Below are positions 40,704-51,240 of a DNA stretch of 56,414 bases, in pieces; the first letter of the stretch is position 1; each line of letters opens with the position of its first letter. This DNA comes from Roseovarius sp. MMSF_3281. Its GTDB lineage: Bacteria > Pseudomonadota > Alphaproteobacteria > Rhodobacterales > Rhodobacteraceae. Under the pieces are notes generated by a model. That model made no database searches. It was given only the letters and a program-made list of their open reading frames with translations, and was not told the DNA's origin. The stretch spans positions 1-56,414 of the forward strand of contig NZ_JASHIM010000024.1 of the NCBI RefSeq assembly GCF_030733685.1, read 5' to 3'. A program made the position numbers and the translations under genes.

Positions 40704-41783
40704 ATGCGTGACACCGCCTTGGACATGCCGAAAGCCGCCGATCTGCTGGCGTGGTACGATGCGCACGCCCGCGACCTGCCTTGGCGGGTGTCGCCCGGTG
40801 ACCGGGCAGCGGGGGTTATGCCCGACCCTTACCGCGTGTGGCTGTCCGAGGTGATGTTGCAGCAAACCACCGTGGCCGCCGTCAAAAGCTATTTCGAGCG
40901 TTTCACCACGCTTTGGCCCACCGTTGGCGATTTGGCCGCCGCCCCCGATGCGCAGGTCATGGGCGAATGGGCGGGGCTGGGATATTACGCCCGGGCGCGC
41001 AACCTGTTGAAATGCGCGCGGGTGGTGGCCGAAGATCACGGCGGGGTTTTCCCGACAACGCGCGAGGGGCTTGTGGCCCTGCCGGGCATCGGGCCTTATA
41101 CCGCCGCCGCGATCTCGGCCATCGCCTATGACGCGCCCGAGGTGGTGGTGGATGGGAATGTTGAGCGCGTGATGGCGCGGCTGCATGACATTCGCACCCC
41201 CCTGCCCGCCGCCAAGCCGGAACTGACCGAGGCAGCGGCGGCTTTGACGCCAGCGGCGCGCGCCGGGGATTACGCGCAGGCGGTGATGGATCTGGGCGCG
41301 ACGGTCTGCACCCCGAAAAACCCGGCCTGTGGGATTTGCCCGTGGATCGGGGCCTGCGCCGCCCGTGCCGCCGGGGTACAAGCGGAACTGCCCTATAAAA
41401 CCCCGAAAAAGCCCAAGCCTACCCGGCTTGGCATCACCTATGTGGCACAGCGCGCCGATGGCGCCCTTCTTTTGGAAACCCGCCCCGACAAGGGGCTTTT
41501 GGGCGGCATGCTGGGCTGGCCCGGAAGCGAGTGGAACGAGGCCCCGAACCCGGCCCCGCCGCTTGAGGCCGATTGGCAGGATATAGGCGAGGAAGCCCGC
41601 CACACCTTCACGCATTTTCACCTGCGCCTGCGCGTTCAGGTGGCGCATGTTCCGCAAGCGGCGCATCCCGCACGCGGTGAATTCCTGCCCAAATCCGCCT
41701 TCCGCCCCTCGGATTTACCCACCGTCATGCGCAAGGTATTTGACCTTGCGCAAGGCGCGCTGGCAAAAGGTGATGCAGGTTAA
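40704..41783 (+). CDS. mutY: A/G-specific adenine DNA glycosylase
   Basis: Removes adenine mispaired with 8-oxoguanine. The 359-residue protein has the MutY start WRVSPGDRAAG then LSEVMLQQTTVAAVKSYFERF near 46-66 (catalytic Glu), helix-hairpin-helix LVALPGIGPYTAAAISAIAY near 122-141, catalytic Asp in VVVDGNVERVMARL near 147-160, and the 4Fe-4S ligands C-x6-C-x2-C-x5-C in CTPKNPACGICPWIGAC near 200-216. The C-terminal NUDIX-like 8-oxoG-recognition domain starts near 240 (LGITYVAQRADGALLLETRP). It is followed after 35 bp by alkB. Confidence 0.96.
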   Translation: MRDTALDMPKAADLLAWYDAHARDLPWRVSPGDRAAGVMPDPYRVWLSEVMLQQTTVAAVKSYFERFTTLWPTVGDLAAAPDAQVMGEWAGLGYYARARNLLKCARVVAEDHGGVFPTTREGLVALPGIGPYTAAAISAIAYDAPEVVVDGNVERVMARLHDIRTPLPAAKPELTEAAAALTPAARAGDYAQAVMDLGATVCTPKNPACGICPWIGACAARAAGVQAELPYKTPKKPKPTRLGITYVAQRADGALLLETRPDKGLLGGMLGWPGSEWNEAPNPAPPLEADWQDIGEEARHTFTHFHLRLRVQVAHVPQAAHPARGEFLPKSAFRPSDLPTVMRKVFDLAQGALAKGDAG

Positions 41784-41818
41784 GCCCAGTTTCCAGTATC
41801 CCCGCCGGAGAAAACCCG

Positions 41819-42961
41819 ATGATCGCCGCAGCCCAAGTCGCCAAGTTCCGCAATGCCGTGCCGTTCTGGATGTCGCTTCTGCTGGTCCCCGTGGCCATCC
41901 TTGGCGCGCTCAAGGGCGGCTGGACCGTGGTGCTTTTGCCGGTGATGACATGGTACCTGTTTTCGATCCTCGACGCCTTTCTGGGCCTCAACCTTGAAAA
42001 CGCCGATCTTGAGACCGGCGAGGACCAGTTAAAGTGGTACAAGGCGATCACCCTGCTTTGGGCCCCGATCCAGTTTTGCCTTCTGTTCTGGATGGTCTGG
42101 TATGTACCGGGGGCCGAGCACCTTTCGGCATTGGAAAAGATCGTGCTGTTTTTCGGGGTGGGGGTAATCACCGGGACGGTCGGGATCGTCTATTCGCACG
42201 AGTTGATGCACCAGAAGGATAAGGGCGAGCGTTGGCTGGCCGACGGGTTGCTGGCAATGGTGCTATATTCGCATTTCCATACCGAACATTTGCAGGTCCA
42301 TCACCGATATGTCGGCACCCCGCGCGACGCGGTGACCGCGCGCTATAACGAAGGCTTCCACCGCTATTTCGCCCGGGTACTGGGCGAGACATACACTTCG
42401 GCCTTCCGGGCGGAAAAGGCGATGCTGGCGCGCAAGGGGTTGCCGTGGTGGCACCACACGAACCCCTTCTGGAAATACTGGGCGCTAGATCTTTACATGA
42501 TCGTTCTGGCGGTGCTGCTGGGCGGCTGGGTTGGCCTTTTGCTGTTTCTCTGGCAGGCCTTCGTGTCGATCTGGCAGTTGGAGCTGACCAACTACGTCGA
42601 GCATTATGGGTTGACCCGCAAGCATCTGGGCGATGGCAAGTACGAACATGTCAAACCGCGTCATAGCTGGAACGCGGCGCATAAGGCGTCGAACTGGCTT
42701 TTGATCAACCTGCAACGCCATTCAGACCACCATTACAAGCCCGACCGGCGGTTCCCGCTTTTGCAGAACTATACCGAGGCCGAGGCGCCGCAGCTTCCTT
42801 ATGGCTATCCGATCATGACCATGGCGGCGATGGTGCCGCCCATCTGGCGGCGGGTGATGAACCCGCGCGTGCGCAGATGGCGCAAGATGTATTACCCCGA
42901 GGTGGCCGATTGGAAGCCTTATAACAAGGGCCAGACGCCGATGCCGCGCGGGGCGTCGTAG
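41819..42961 (+). CDS. alkB: alkane 1-monooxygenase (AlkB)
   Basis: Membrane di-iron hydroxylase that converts n-alkanes to 1-alkanols using rubredoxin-delivered electrons. The 380 residues contain about six transmembrane segments and the full histidine signature: HELMH at 127-131, EHLQVHH at 156-162, NYVEHYGL near 258, and LQRHSDHHYKPDRRF near 299. All expected iron ligands are present. No rubredoxin or rubredoxin reductase gene is in the window, so electron partners must lie elsewhere. The 168-bp repeat begins two bases after the stop. Confidence 0.95.
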   Translation: MIAAAQVAKFRNAVPFWMSLLLVPVAILGALKGGWTVVLLPVMTWYLFSILDAFLGLNLENADLETGEDQLKWYKAITLLWAPIQFCLLFWMVWYVPGAEHLSALEKIVLFFGVGVITGTVGIVYSHELMHQKDKGERWLADGLLAMVLYSHFHTEHLQVHHRYVGTPRDAVTARYNEGFHRYFARVLGETYTSAFRAEKAMLARKGLPWWHHTNPFWKYWALDLYMIVLAVLLGGWVGLLLFLWQAFVSIWQLELTNYVEHYGLTRKHLGDGKYEHVKPRHSWNAAHKASNWLLINLQRHSDHHYKPDRRFPLLQNYTEAEAPQLPYGYPIMTMAAMVPPIWRRVMNPRVRRWRKMYYPEVADWKPYNKGQTPMPRGAS

Positions 42962-42963
42962 AG

Positions 42964-43130
42964 GCGCGGAATCAAGGCCGGAGGCCGCCGCGCCATCGAC
43001 GGGCCGCCCCCACGGCCCGGCGATTGGGTTGGCTTTAGAGCATCGCGTACTCGTCACGCGCCAGTTTCAGGGATAAAGCGCGATAGCCCGAAGTCATGTC
43101 GCCGCGCCGCGGCCCGTCGCTGTCGCGGCT
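42964..43130 (-). repeat. 168-bp structured intergenic repeat, copy 2 (inverted)
   Basis: Reverse-complement counterpart of 30253-30420, 167 bases versus 168 and colinear. It keeps GCGACGGGCCGCGGCGCGG, CTTTATCC, ACTGGCGCG, CCCAATCGCCGGGCCG and CCTTGATTCCGCGC. It occupies nearly the whole convergent gap between alkB and glpK. The CGGGCCG/CGGCCCG hairpin is retained although its loop differs. Confidence 0.8.
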
Positions 43131-43143
43131 CACAGCGGTGCCT

Positions 43144-44652
43144 TCAAAAACTCAGCGTCGCGTTCACCGCGCGTTTCCACGCGTCGTATTTGCGGGCGCG
43201 GGTGTCTTCATCCATGTCGGGCGTGAATTTACGGTCAAGCGCCCATGTCTGGGCGAAATCCTCAAGCCCCGGGTAAAGGCCTACCTGCATACCGGCCAAC
43301 CACGCCGCACCTAGCGCCGTGGTTTCCAGTACCTCGGGCCGGTCCACCGGCGCGTCGATGATATCCGACAGGAATTGCATGGCCCAATCGCTGGCGCTCA
43401 TCCCGCCATCAACGCGCAGGGTTTCGGCCCCGCCGTCGCGCAGGGCCGCGCCGCCATGGCTGGCCCAATCGCTGCGCATGGCCTCAAGCAGATCGCGGGT
43501 TTGGTAGCCCACGCTTTCCAAAGCGGCGCGGGCAAATTCCTGTGGCCGGGAATTGCGCGTCAGGCCAAAGACCGCGCCGCGGCATTCGGCATTCCAATAA
43601 GGCGCGCCAAGCCCGGTAAAGGCCGGCACCAGCACCACGTTCTGCGCCGGGTCGGCCCCTTCGGCCAGGGGTTGGGTTTCCGAGGCCTCGCGAATGATCT
43701 TGAGACCATCGCGCAGCCATTGCACCACAGCGCCCGCGATAAAGATCGACCCTTCCAGCGCATAGGTGGGCTTGCCATCCAGTTGATAGGCTATGGTGGT
43801 AAGCAGCCGGTTTTGCGACACAACGGGCGTATCACCGGTGTTCAGCAGGGCAAAACAGCCCGTGCCATAGGTGGATTTGAGCATTCCGGGGCTGAAACAG
43901 GCCTGCCCCACGGTGGCGGCCTGTTGGTCGCCCGCCACACCGCGAATGGGGATTTCGCGGCCGAACAGGTCATCGCGAACCATGCCGTAGTCATCGGCGC
44001 TGTCGCGCACGTCGGGCAGCATGTTTTGCGGAATATCCAGCAACTCGCAGATGGTGGAACTCCACCGCCCCTTGCGGATGTCATACAGCAGGGTGCGCGC
44101 GGCATTGGTGGCATCGGTGGCATGCACCGCCCCGCCCGTCAGCTTCCAGATCAGGAAGGTATCGACCGTGCCGAACAGCAACTCGCCCGCCTCGGCCCGG
44201 TCGCGGACGCCTTCCACGTTATCCAGGATCCACTTCAGCTTGGTGCCGGAAAAATACGGATCGAGCAAAAGGCCGGTGCGGTCCGTGACCATCGCCTCGT
44301 GCCCTGCATCCCGAAGGCCGCGGCACAGATCGGCGGTGCGTCGGTCCTGCCAGACGATGGCGTTATAGACCGGTTCCCCTGTCTGTTTGTCCCAGACAAG
44401 GGTGGTTTCGCGTTGGTTGGTTATGCCGATCGCGGTGACATCTTTCACGCGCAGGCCCGCACGTTCGATCACCGCGCGACAGGTGCCTGCGGTGGTTGAC
44501 CACAAATCGCCGGGGTCATGTTCGACCCAACCGGAATCGGGGTAATGCTGTGTGAATTCTTCTTGCGCGGTGGCGACCAGTTTCATGTTCTGGTCGAACA
44601 ATATGGCCCGGCTTGAGGTGGTGCCTTGGTCGATGGCCAGAATATGGGTCAT
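43144..44652 (-). CDS. glpK: glycerol kinase
   Basis: Phosphorylates glycerol to sn-glycerol-3-phosphate, trapping it after import. The 502-residue FGGY-family protein begins [18 protein letters not shown], followed by [20 protein letters not shown] near 75-94, [12 protein letters not shown] near 99-110, and the FGGY C-terminal signature region [21 protein letters not shown] near 413-433. It is the last gene of the glp operon and is separated from glpV by 163 bases that include a GC-rich stem-loop. Confidence 0.97.
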   Translation of the reverse strand: MTHILAIDQGTTSSRAILFDQNMKLVATAQEEFTQHYPDSGWVEHDPGDLWSTTAGTCRAVIERAGLRVKDVTAIGITNQRETTLVWDKQTGEPVYNAIVWQDRRTADLCRGLRDAGHEAMVTDRTGLLLDPYFSGTKLKWILDNVEGVRDRAEAGELLFGTVDTFLIWKLTGGAVHATDATNAARTLLYDIRKGRWSSTICELLDIPQNMLPDVRDSADDYGMVRDDLFGREIPIRGVAGDQQAATVGQACFSPGMLKSTYGTGCFALLNTGDTPVVSQNRLLTTIAYQLDGKPTYALEGSIFIAGAVVQWLRDGLKIIREASETQPLAEGADPAQNVVLVPAFTGLGAPYWNAECRGAVFGLTRNSRPQEFARAALESVGYQTRDLLEAMRSDWASHGGAALRDGGAETLRVDGGMSASDWAMQFLSDIIDAPVDRPEVLETTALGAAWLAGMQVGLYPGLEDFAQTWALDRKFTPDMDEDTRARKYDAWKRAVNATLSF

Positions 44653-44777
44653 GTTCGTATCCCCCGCGCGTCGTGTTGGTCATGAAAAAGCGGCCGCCAG
44701 TGGCCCCAGCGGACGCAGGGTAATCGGACGGCGGGATCATGCAAGAGATACCCATCGGCCCGTCAGGGAGAGGAAGG

Positions 44778-44806
44778 CCGGGGCCGCGCAGGTCACGCGG
44801 CCCCGG
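44778..44806 (-). other. GC-rich stem-loop between glpV and glpK
   Basis: CCGGGGCCGCG (44778-44788), seven bases, CGCGGCCCCGG (44796-44806): a perfect 11-bp stem starting ten bases after the glpV stop. No T-run follows in the direction of transcription. It probably protects the glpV message end or reduces read-through into glpK. Confidence 0.65.
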
Positions 44807-44815
44807 CGAAAGGAC

Positions 44816-46534
44816 TTACTGCCAGCTGGCGACCAGTTCGTCATAGCTGACGGTGATCGGCTCTTCGTCCTCGTTGTCCAGTTTCGGCTTCGGCGATCCG
44901 GGCTGTGACAACCAGTGCTCGGCGCCCTGCTCGTCGTTCATGGCCGGCCCGATATCGCCCTGGATACCGGCGCGTTCCAGACGTTCCATCACGCTTTCCA
45001 TGTCACCGCAGAGGCTATCAAGGGACTCTTGCGCAGTTTTCGCGCCGGACATGGCATCGCCGATGTTCTGCCACCACAACTGTGCCAGCTTGGGGTAGTC
45101 GGGCACGTTGGTGCCGGTCGGCGACCACTGGGTGCGGGCGGGGCTGCGGTAGAATTCGACCAGACCGCCCAGTTTCGGTGCACGCTCGGAAAAGCTGTCG
45201 TGGTTGATCGTCGACTCGCGGATGAAGGTCAGGCCGGTATGTGCCTTTTTCACATCCACGATTTTCGACGTCACGAACTGCGCATAGAGCCACGCCGCCT
45301 TGGCGCGATCGGTGGGTGTGGATTTCATCAGCGTCCAGCTGCCCACATCCTGGTAGCCGACCTTCATGCCGTCTTCCCAATAGGCGCCGTGGGGGCTGGG
45401 AGCGAGACGCCATTTCGGGGTGCCATCCTCGTTCATCACCGCGGGGCTGTCGACAAGCGGCGCAACGAAGGTCGTGTAAAGGAACATCTGCTGCGCGATA
45501 TTCCCCTGCCCCGGGACCGGCCCGGCCTCGGAGAAGGTCATCCCCATCGCCGAGGGCGGCGAGTAATTCTGCAGCCAGTCAACGGCTTTTTCCACCGCGT
45601 AAACCGCTGCCGGGCTGTTGGCCGCACCGCCGCGCGCCATGCAGGCGCCGACCGGCTGACTGTCGTCATTGACGCGAATGCCCCATTCATCGACCGGCAG
45701 GCCATTGGGTTCGCCCTTGTCGCCCATCCCGGCCATGGACATCCAGGCATCGGTATAACGCCAGCCAAGGCTGGGGTCTTTCTTGCCGTAATCCATGTTG
45801 CCAAAGATTTCGTCGTCGATGCCCATATGGCTCAGGTCGCGACCGGTAAAGAACTCGGCAATATCCTCATAGGCCGACCAGTTGACCGGTACGCCCAGGT
45901 CATAGCCGTATTCCGCCTTGAAATCGGCCTTGTTCTTTTCGTCGTTGAACCAATCGTAACGGAACCAGTAGAGGTTCGCGAATTGCTGGTCGGGCAGCTG
46001 GTAGAGCTTGCCATCGGGTGCCGTGGTGAACTGCGTGCCGATGAAATCGTCCAGATCGAGGCCCGGGTTGGTCACATCCGCACCTTCGCCTTCCATCCAG
46101 TCGGTGAGGTTGCGCACCTGCTGATAACGCCAATGCGTGCCGATCAGGTCAGAATCGTTGACATAGGCATCGTAAATGTTCTGGCCCGACTGCATCTGCG
46201 TTTGCAGCTTTTCGACAACATCGCCCTCGCCGATCAGGTCATGGGTGAGATTGATCCCGGTGATCGCCGAAAACGCCGGGGCCAGAACCTTGGCCTCGTA
46301 TTCATGGGTGGTGATGGTTTCCGACACGACGCGGATATCCATGCCCGCAAAGGGCTGTGCCGCGTCGATGAACCATTGCATTTCGGCCTCTTGCGCGGCG
46401 CGATCCAGCGCCGACATATCGCCGATTTCCGCATCGAGGAATTCCTGTGCTTCCTCCATCCCGGCAAAGGCCGGTCCGGTCAGAAGCGACAGGGCAAGGC
46501 CCAGCGCGGTTGTGGATTTGAGGTTAAGGTTCAT
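44816..46534 (-). CDS. glpV: glycerol ABC transporter periplasmic binding protein
   Basis: Substrate-binding protein of the GlpSTPQUV glycerol importer, 572 residues, notably longer than most sugar-binding proteins but normal for this family. A signal peptide covers 1-24 (ALGLALSLLTGPAFAGMEEA). Conserved pieces include DIRVVSETITTHEYEAKVLAP near 64-84, YQLPDQQFANLYWFRYDWF near 176-194 and TDAWMSMAGMGDKGEPNGLP near 251-270. The start at 46534 has GGGAGGAAAG upstream; longer in-frame readings lack a signal peptide. Glycerol rather than glycerol-3-phosphate is inferred from the adjoining glpK and family resemblance. Confidence 0.9.
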   Translation of the reverse strand: MNLNLKSTTALGLALSLLTGPAFAGMEEAQEFLDAEIGDMSALDRAAQEAEMQWFIDAAQPFAGMDIRVVSETITTHEYEAKVLAPAFSAITGINLTHDLIGEGDVVEKLQTQMQSGQNIYDAYVNDSDLIGTHWRYQQVRNLTDWMEGEGADVTNPGLDLDDFIGTQFTTAPDGKLYQLPDQQFANLYWFRYDWFNDEKNKADFKAEYGYDLGVPVNWSAYEDIAEFFTGRDLSHMGIDDEIFGNMDYGKKDPSLGWRYTDAWMSMAGMGDKGEPNGLPVDEWGIRVNDDSQPVGACMARGGAANSPAAVYAVEKAVDWLQNYSPPSAMGMTFSEAGPVPGQGNIAQQMFLYTTFVAPLVDSPAVMNEDGTPKWRLAPSPHGAYWEDGMKVGYQDVGSWTLMKSTPTDRAKAAWLYAQFVTSKIVDVKKAHTGLTFIRESTINHDSFSERAPKLGGLVEFYRSPARTQWSPTGTNVPDYPKLAQLWWQNIGDAMSGAKTAQESLDSLCGDMESVMERLERAGIQGDIGPAMNDEQGAEHWLSQPGSPKPKLDNEDEEPITVSYDELVASWQ

Positions 46535-46585
46535 GGCTTTCCTCCCAGTTAGAACCAATCTTGTCGTTGAGGAACTTGATGGTTT

Positions 46586-46613
46586 GCGCCCGGTCTCCTC
46601 CGGTCCCGGGCGC
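46586..46613 (-). other. stem-loop between glpU and glpV
   Basis: GCGCCCGG (46586-46593), twelve bases, CCGGGCGC (46606-46613): a perfect 8-bp stem in the 88-base gap, starting ten bases beyond the glpU stop. It may raise glpV expression by shielding the downstream message, as is common before binding-protein genes. Confidence 0.5.
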
Positions 46614-46622
46614 ATGTGCGCC

Positions 46623-46895
46623 CTACACCCAGCGAAACACCGCCGCGGCATAGATCAGGCAAAGGATCAGCGCGTAGGGTTGATGCGCGCCGACAAGGCC
46701 CAGCCAAGCCAGATTGATAAAGGCCGAGCCGAGAAGCGTGATGAACAAACGGTCACCGCGCGTGGTTTCGATCCGCAAAATCCCGGTACGCGGGGTTTCG
46801 GGGAACTTGATTGCCAGCACTGAAAAGATGATCAGCAGCGCGGCGATGACGCCAAAGAATGCGGCGGTCGGCAGGGTCCATGCCATCCAGTCCAT
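46623..46895 (-). CDS. glpU: DUF2160 small membrane protein of the glycerol transporter
   Basis: A 90-residue integral membrane protein with a predicted three-helix layout: TLPTAAFFGVIAALLIIFSV near 7-26, LFITLLGSAFINLAWLGLV near 50-68 and YALILCLIYAAAVFRWV at the C-terminus. DUF2160 proteins are encoded between the permeases and the binding protein of Rhizobium-type glycerol transporters, where the gene is called glpU; its contribution is undefined. Twelve bases separate it from the small cysteine-rich gene upstream. Confidence 0.8.
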   Translation of the reverse strand: MDWMAWTLPTAAFFGVIAALLIIFSVLAIKFPETPRTGILRIETTRGDRLFITLLGSAFINLAWLGLVGAHQPYALILCLIYAAAVFRWV

Positions 46896-46907
46896 TTCAG
46901 TATCTCC

Positions 46908-47275
46908 CTAGCATCTGCAGCCAAGGAAGCCAGTGTCTTCCCCCTCGGGGCACAGCAACTCCTGATGGCTTCCAAAATTGATGGATTGATCTTCGAAGCG
47001 GGCAAAAAAGCCACCGTTGGCCCAGCACCACTTTCCCTGCCCAAGAACCGAATGGCGCGCGGTGCAATCGTGATCCAGCGTCAAGGTTTCCCGGCCTTTG
47101 GATAGCCGGCTTCCTGCCCCGTTCTCAATAAGCCGCAAGACTGGATGCACCGACGACAGGCTATAGCTGTCAGCCTCGCAGGTCATTTCCCATTCATGGA
47201 AATCAGCGAAATAGGCGGGCGCCGATGTGGCCATCGGCACCAGCGCAAGGCCCAGTATCAAAGCGCGCAGCCGCA

Positions 47276-47276
<1 letters not shown>
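46908..47276 (-). CDS. small secreted six-cysteine protein inside the glp operon
   Basis: A 122-residue protein that I do not recognise. A signal peptide is clear (MRLRALILGLALVPMATSAPA). The mature region has six cysteines, C33, C71, C84, C109, C120 and C122, an even number suited to three disulfides, and ends GFLGCRC. Aromatic and His/Trp residues are frequent (DFHEWEMTC, WCWANGGFFARF). The ATG at 47276 shares a base with the glpQ stop (TGATG), and a GTG just before (47279) is an alternative start. Codon use looks like that of its neighbours. Its position within the operon suggests a periplasmic accessory role in glycerol uptake, which is a guess. Confidence 0.65.
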
Positions 47277-49002
<1,726 letters not shown>

Positions 49003-49003
<1 letters not shown>

Positions 49004-50106
49004 TACGCGGCCTCCCCCACTGGTCCCTTAGGCGCGCCTTCCGGCGCGACCCGCCAGTCGTTGGCGTAGACGTTGACATGCGCAGGATCGAAGGTGACGC
49101 GCGTCTTGTCGGCGCCGATCTCCTCGCCCTCGCCCGCGATGATGTTGATATCGTTGCCGAAGAACTCGGCGCGGACGATCTTGTGGCGGCCCACATCTTC
49201 GACCCGGCGCACCTTGACGGGCAAACCGTCGCTGTCGGAAAGCCGCGCAAACTCGGGCCGCACGCCGATTTCCACCTTGCCCTCGAGCGCGCCATAACCC
49301 GCGCCCAGATCAAGGGCAGACCCGTTGATATAAGCCTGTTTGCCTTCGACCTTGGCCGGGATAACATTCATCCCCGGCGAGCCGATGAAATAGCCCACGA
49401 AGGTATGCTCGGGGCGTTCGAACAGTTCCTCGGGTGTGCCGATCTGCACAACGCGGCCATCGTACATCACCACCACCTTGTCGGCGAAAGTCAGGGCCTC
49501 GGTCTGGTCATGGGTGACGTAGATCATCGTGTGGCCGAAATCGCGGTGCAGTTTCTTCAACTGCGTGCGCAGTTCCCATTTCATATGCGGGTCGATCACC
49601 GTGAGCGGTTCATCGAACAACAGGGCGTTCACGTCCTTGCGCACCATGCCACGGCCAAGGCTGATTTTCTGCTTGGCATCGGCCGTGAGGCCCCGCGCCT
49701 TGCGCGACAGGTCTTCTTCCATGCCGATCATGCGGGCGACGTCCTGCACCCGTTCGGCGACATAGGCCTCGTCCCGGCCCCGGTTGCGCAGCGGGAAGGC
49801 AAGGTTATCGCGCACGGTCATGGTGTCGTAAACGACGGGGAACTGGAACACCTGCGCGATATTGCGCTGTGCGGTGGGGGCATTGGTCACATCCTGACCG
49901 TCGAACAGGATACGGCCCTGACTTGGGTGCAAAAGCCCGGAAATGATATTGAGGAGCGTGGATTTGCCACAACCCGACGAGCCCAACAGCGCATAGGCCG
50001 CGCCATCGTCCCAATCGTGGTTCAACTCCTTCAATGCGAAGTCATCCTCGCCCTTCGGATTGGGCAGGTAGGAATGTGCGAGGTTATCCAATGTGATCTT
50101 TGCCAT
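49003..50106 (-). CDS. glpT: glycerol ABC transporter ATPase GlpT with degenerate signature motif
   Basis: MalK/UgpC-type ATPase, 367 residues with a C-terminal OB-like regulatory domain. Walker A GSSGCGKST (42-50), Q-loop VFQFPVVYDTMTV, Walker B ALLFDEP (161-167) and H-loop VTHDQTEA with H199 are intact. The ABC signature is not: the expected LSGGQ is LTADA (140-144). Combined with GlpS, which has LSGGQ but lacks the H-loop histidine, this predicts one working and one degenerate ATP site. Despite the name it is unrelated to the E. coli GlpT antiporter. Confidence 0.9.
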
Positions 50107-50118
50107 TCCGCGTCCCCC

Positions 50119-51207
50119 TCAAGCCGCAAGCGCATAGGCGGCGGGTGCGACAAGCGCGCCATCCTCGCCGAAGACATAAACATGACTGGGGTCGAGATAG
50201 ACATCCAGATCGGCCCCCAGTTCCAGATCATGCACACCATGCACGAGGCCCACCCAGCGTTCGCCGTGGTGGTCAAGGTGCACGAAGGTTTCCGAGCCGG
50301 TGAGTTCCGTCACGCTTAGTTGCGCGGTGAACTGCATCGCATCGGCGGTGTGTTTGCCGATCTCAAGGTGATTGGGACGGAACCCGGCGGTGTAACGACC
50401 ATCGGCCAACTCGGCCAATTTTCCCACCGCGGGCGCGCTTTGGCCATCGCCGAACATCAGCTTGGAGCCGGTTTTCGACACCTGCAGGAAGTTCATCGGC
50501 GGATCGCTGAAGACCCGCGCGGTGGTGGCATCGACGGGGCGGCGATAGACATCGGGCGTGCGGCCGAATTGCGTGACACGGCCTTCCCACAGGGTCGCGG
50601 TATTGCCACCCAGCAACAGCGCCTCTTCCGGTTCGGTCGTGGCGTAAACGAAGATCGCGCCGGATTCCTCGAAAATCTTGGGAATCTCGATGCGCAATTC
50701 CTCGCGCAGTTTATAGTCAAGGTTCGCCAAAGGCTCATCCAACAGGACCAGCCCCGCGTCTTTCACCAAGGCCCGCGCCAAGGCACAGCGTTGTTGCTGC
50801 CCGCCCGACAGTTCCAGCGGCTTGCGGTCCAGCATCGGGGTAAGCTTCATCAGGTCGGCGGTTTTCTTCACCGCCGTGTCGATCTCGGCGGGCTTCTTGC
50901 CCATCAGGCGCAGGGGCGAGGCGATGTTGTCATAAACGCTCATCGACGGGTAATTGATGAATTGTTGATAGACCATCGCCACCTGACGATCCTGCACGCG
51001 CATGCCGGTCACATCCTTGCCGTCCCACAGGATGCGCCCCTCGTTCGGCACGTCCAGCCCGGCCATCAGCCGCATAAGCGAGGTTTTCCCCGACAGGGTC
51101 GGCCCCAGAAGCACGTTCATCGTGCCCTTTTCCAACGTCAGGTCGGTGGGGTGGATATGCACCTGCCCGTTCACAACCTTTGTCACACTCTCCAGTGTCA
51201 GCGTCAT
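50119..51207 (-). CDS. glpS: glycerol ABC transporter ATPase GlpS lacking the H-loop histidine
   Basis: Second ATPase of the importer, 362 residues. Walker A is LGPTLSGKT (34-42), the signature LSGGQQQRCALARAL at 133-147 is canonical, and Walker B is LVLLDEP (153-159). In the H-loop the histidine of the usual VTHDQ is replaced: VYATTEPEEA, threonine at 191. The Walker A GPTLSGKT is also unusual, with T and L before SGK. The C-terminal regulatory domain resembles UgpC. It begins the transporter genes 33 bp after glpD and is 12 bp from glpT. Confidence 0.9.
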   Translation of the reverse strand: MTLTLESVTKVVNGQVHIHPTDLTLEKGTMNVLLGPTLSGKTSLMRLMAGLDVPNEGRILWDGKDVTGMRVQDRQVAMVYQQFINYPSMSVYDNIASPLRLMGKKPAEIDTAVKKTADLMKLTPMLDRKPLELSGGQQQRCALARALVKDAGLVLLDEPLANLDYKLREELRIEIPKIFEESGAIFVYATTEPEEALLLGGNTATLWEGRVTQFGRTPDVYRRPVDATTARVFSDPPMNFLQVSKTGSKLMFGDGQSAPAVGKLAELADGRYTAGFRPNHLEIGKHTADAMQFTAQLSVTELTGSETFVHLDHHGERWVGLVHGVHDLELGADLDVYLDPSHVYVFGEDGALVAPAAYALAA

Positions 51208-51240
51208 CCGCGTCGTTCCTCCTTCACGGCCAGACCTGCC

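Noticed and set aside
44915..46552. A 545-codon plus-strand open frame
   Set aside because: Antisense to glpV, which has a signal peptide and family motifs; the plus frame shows no domain.
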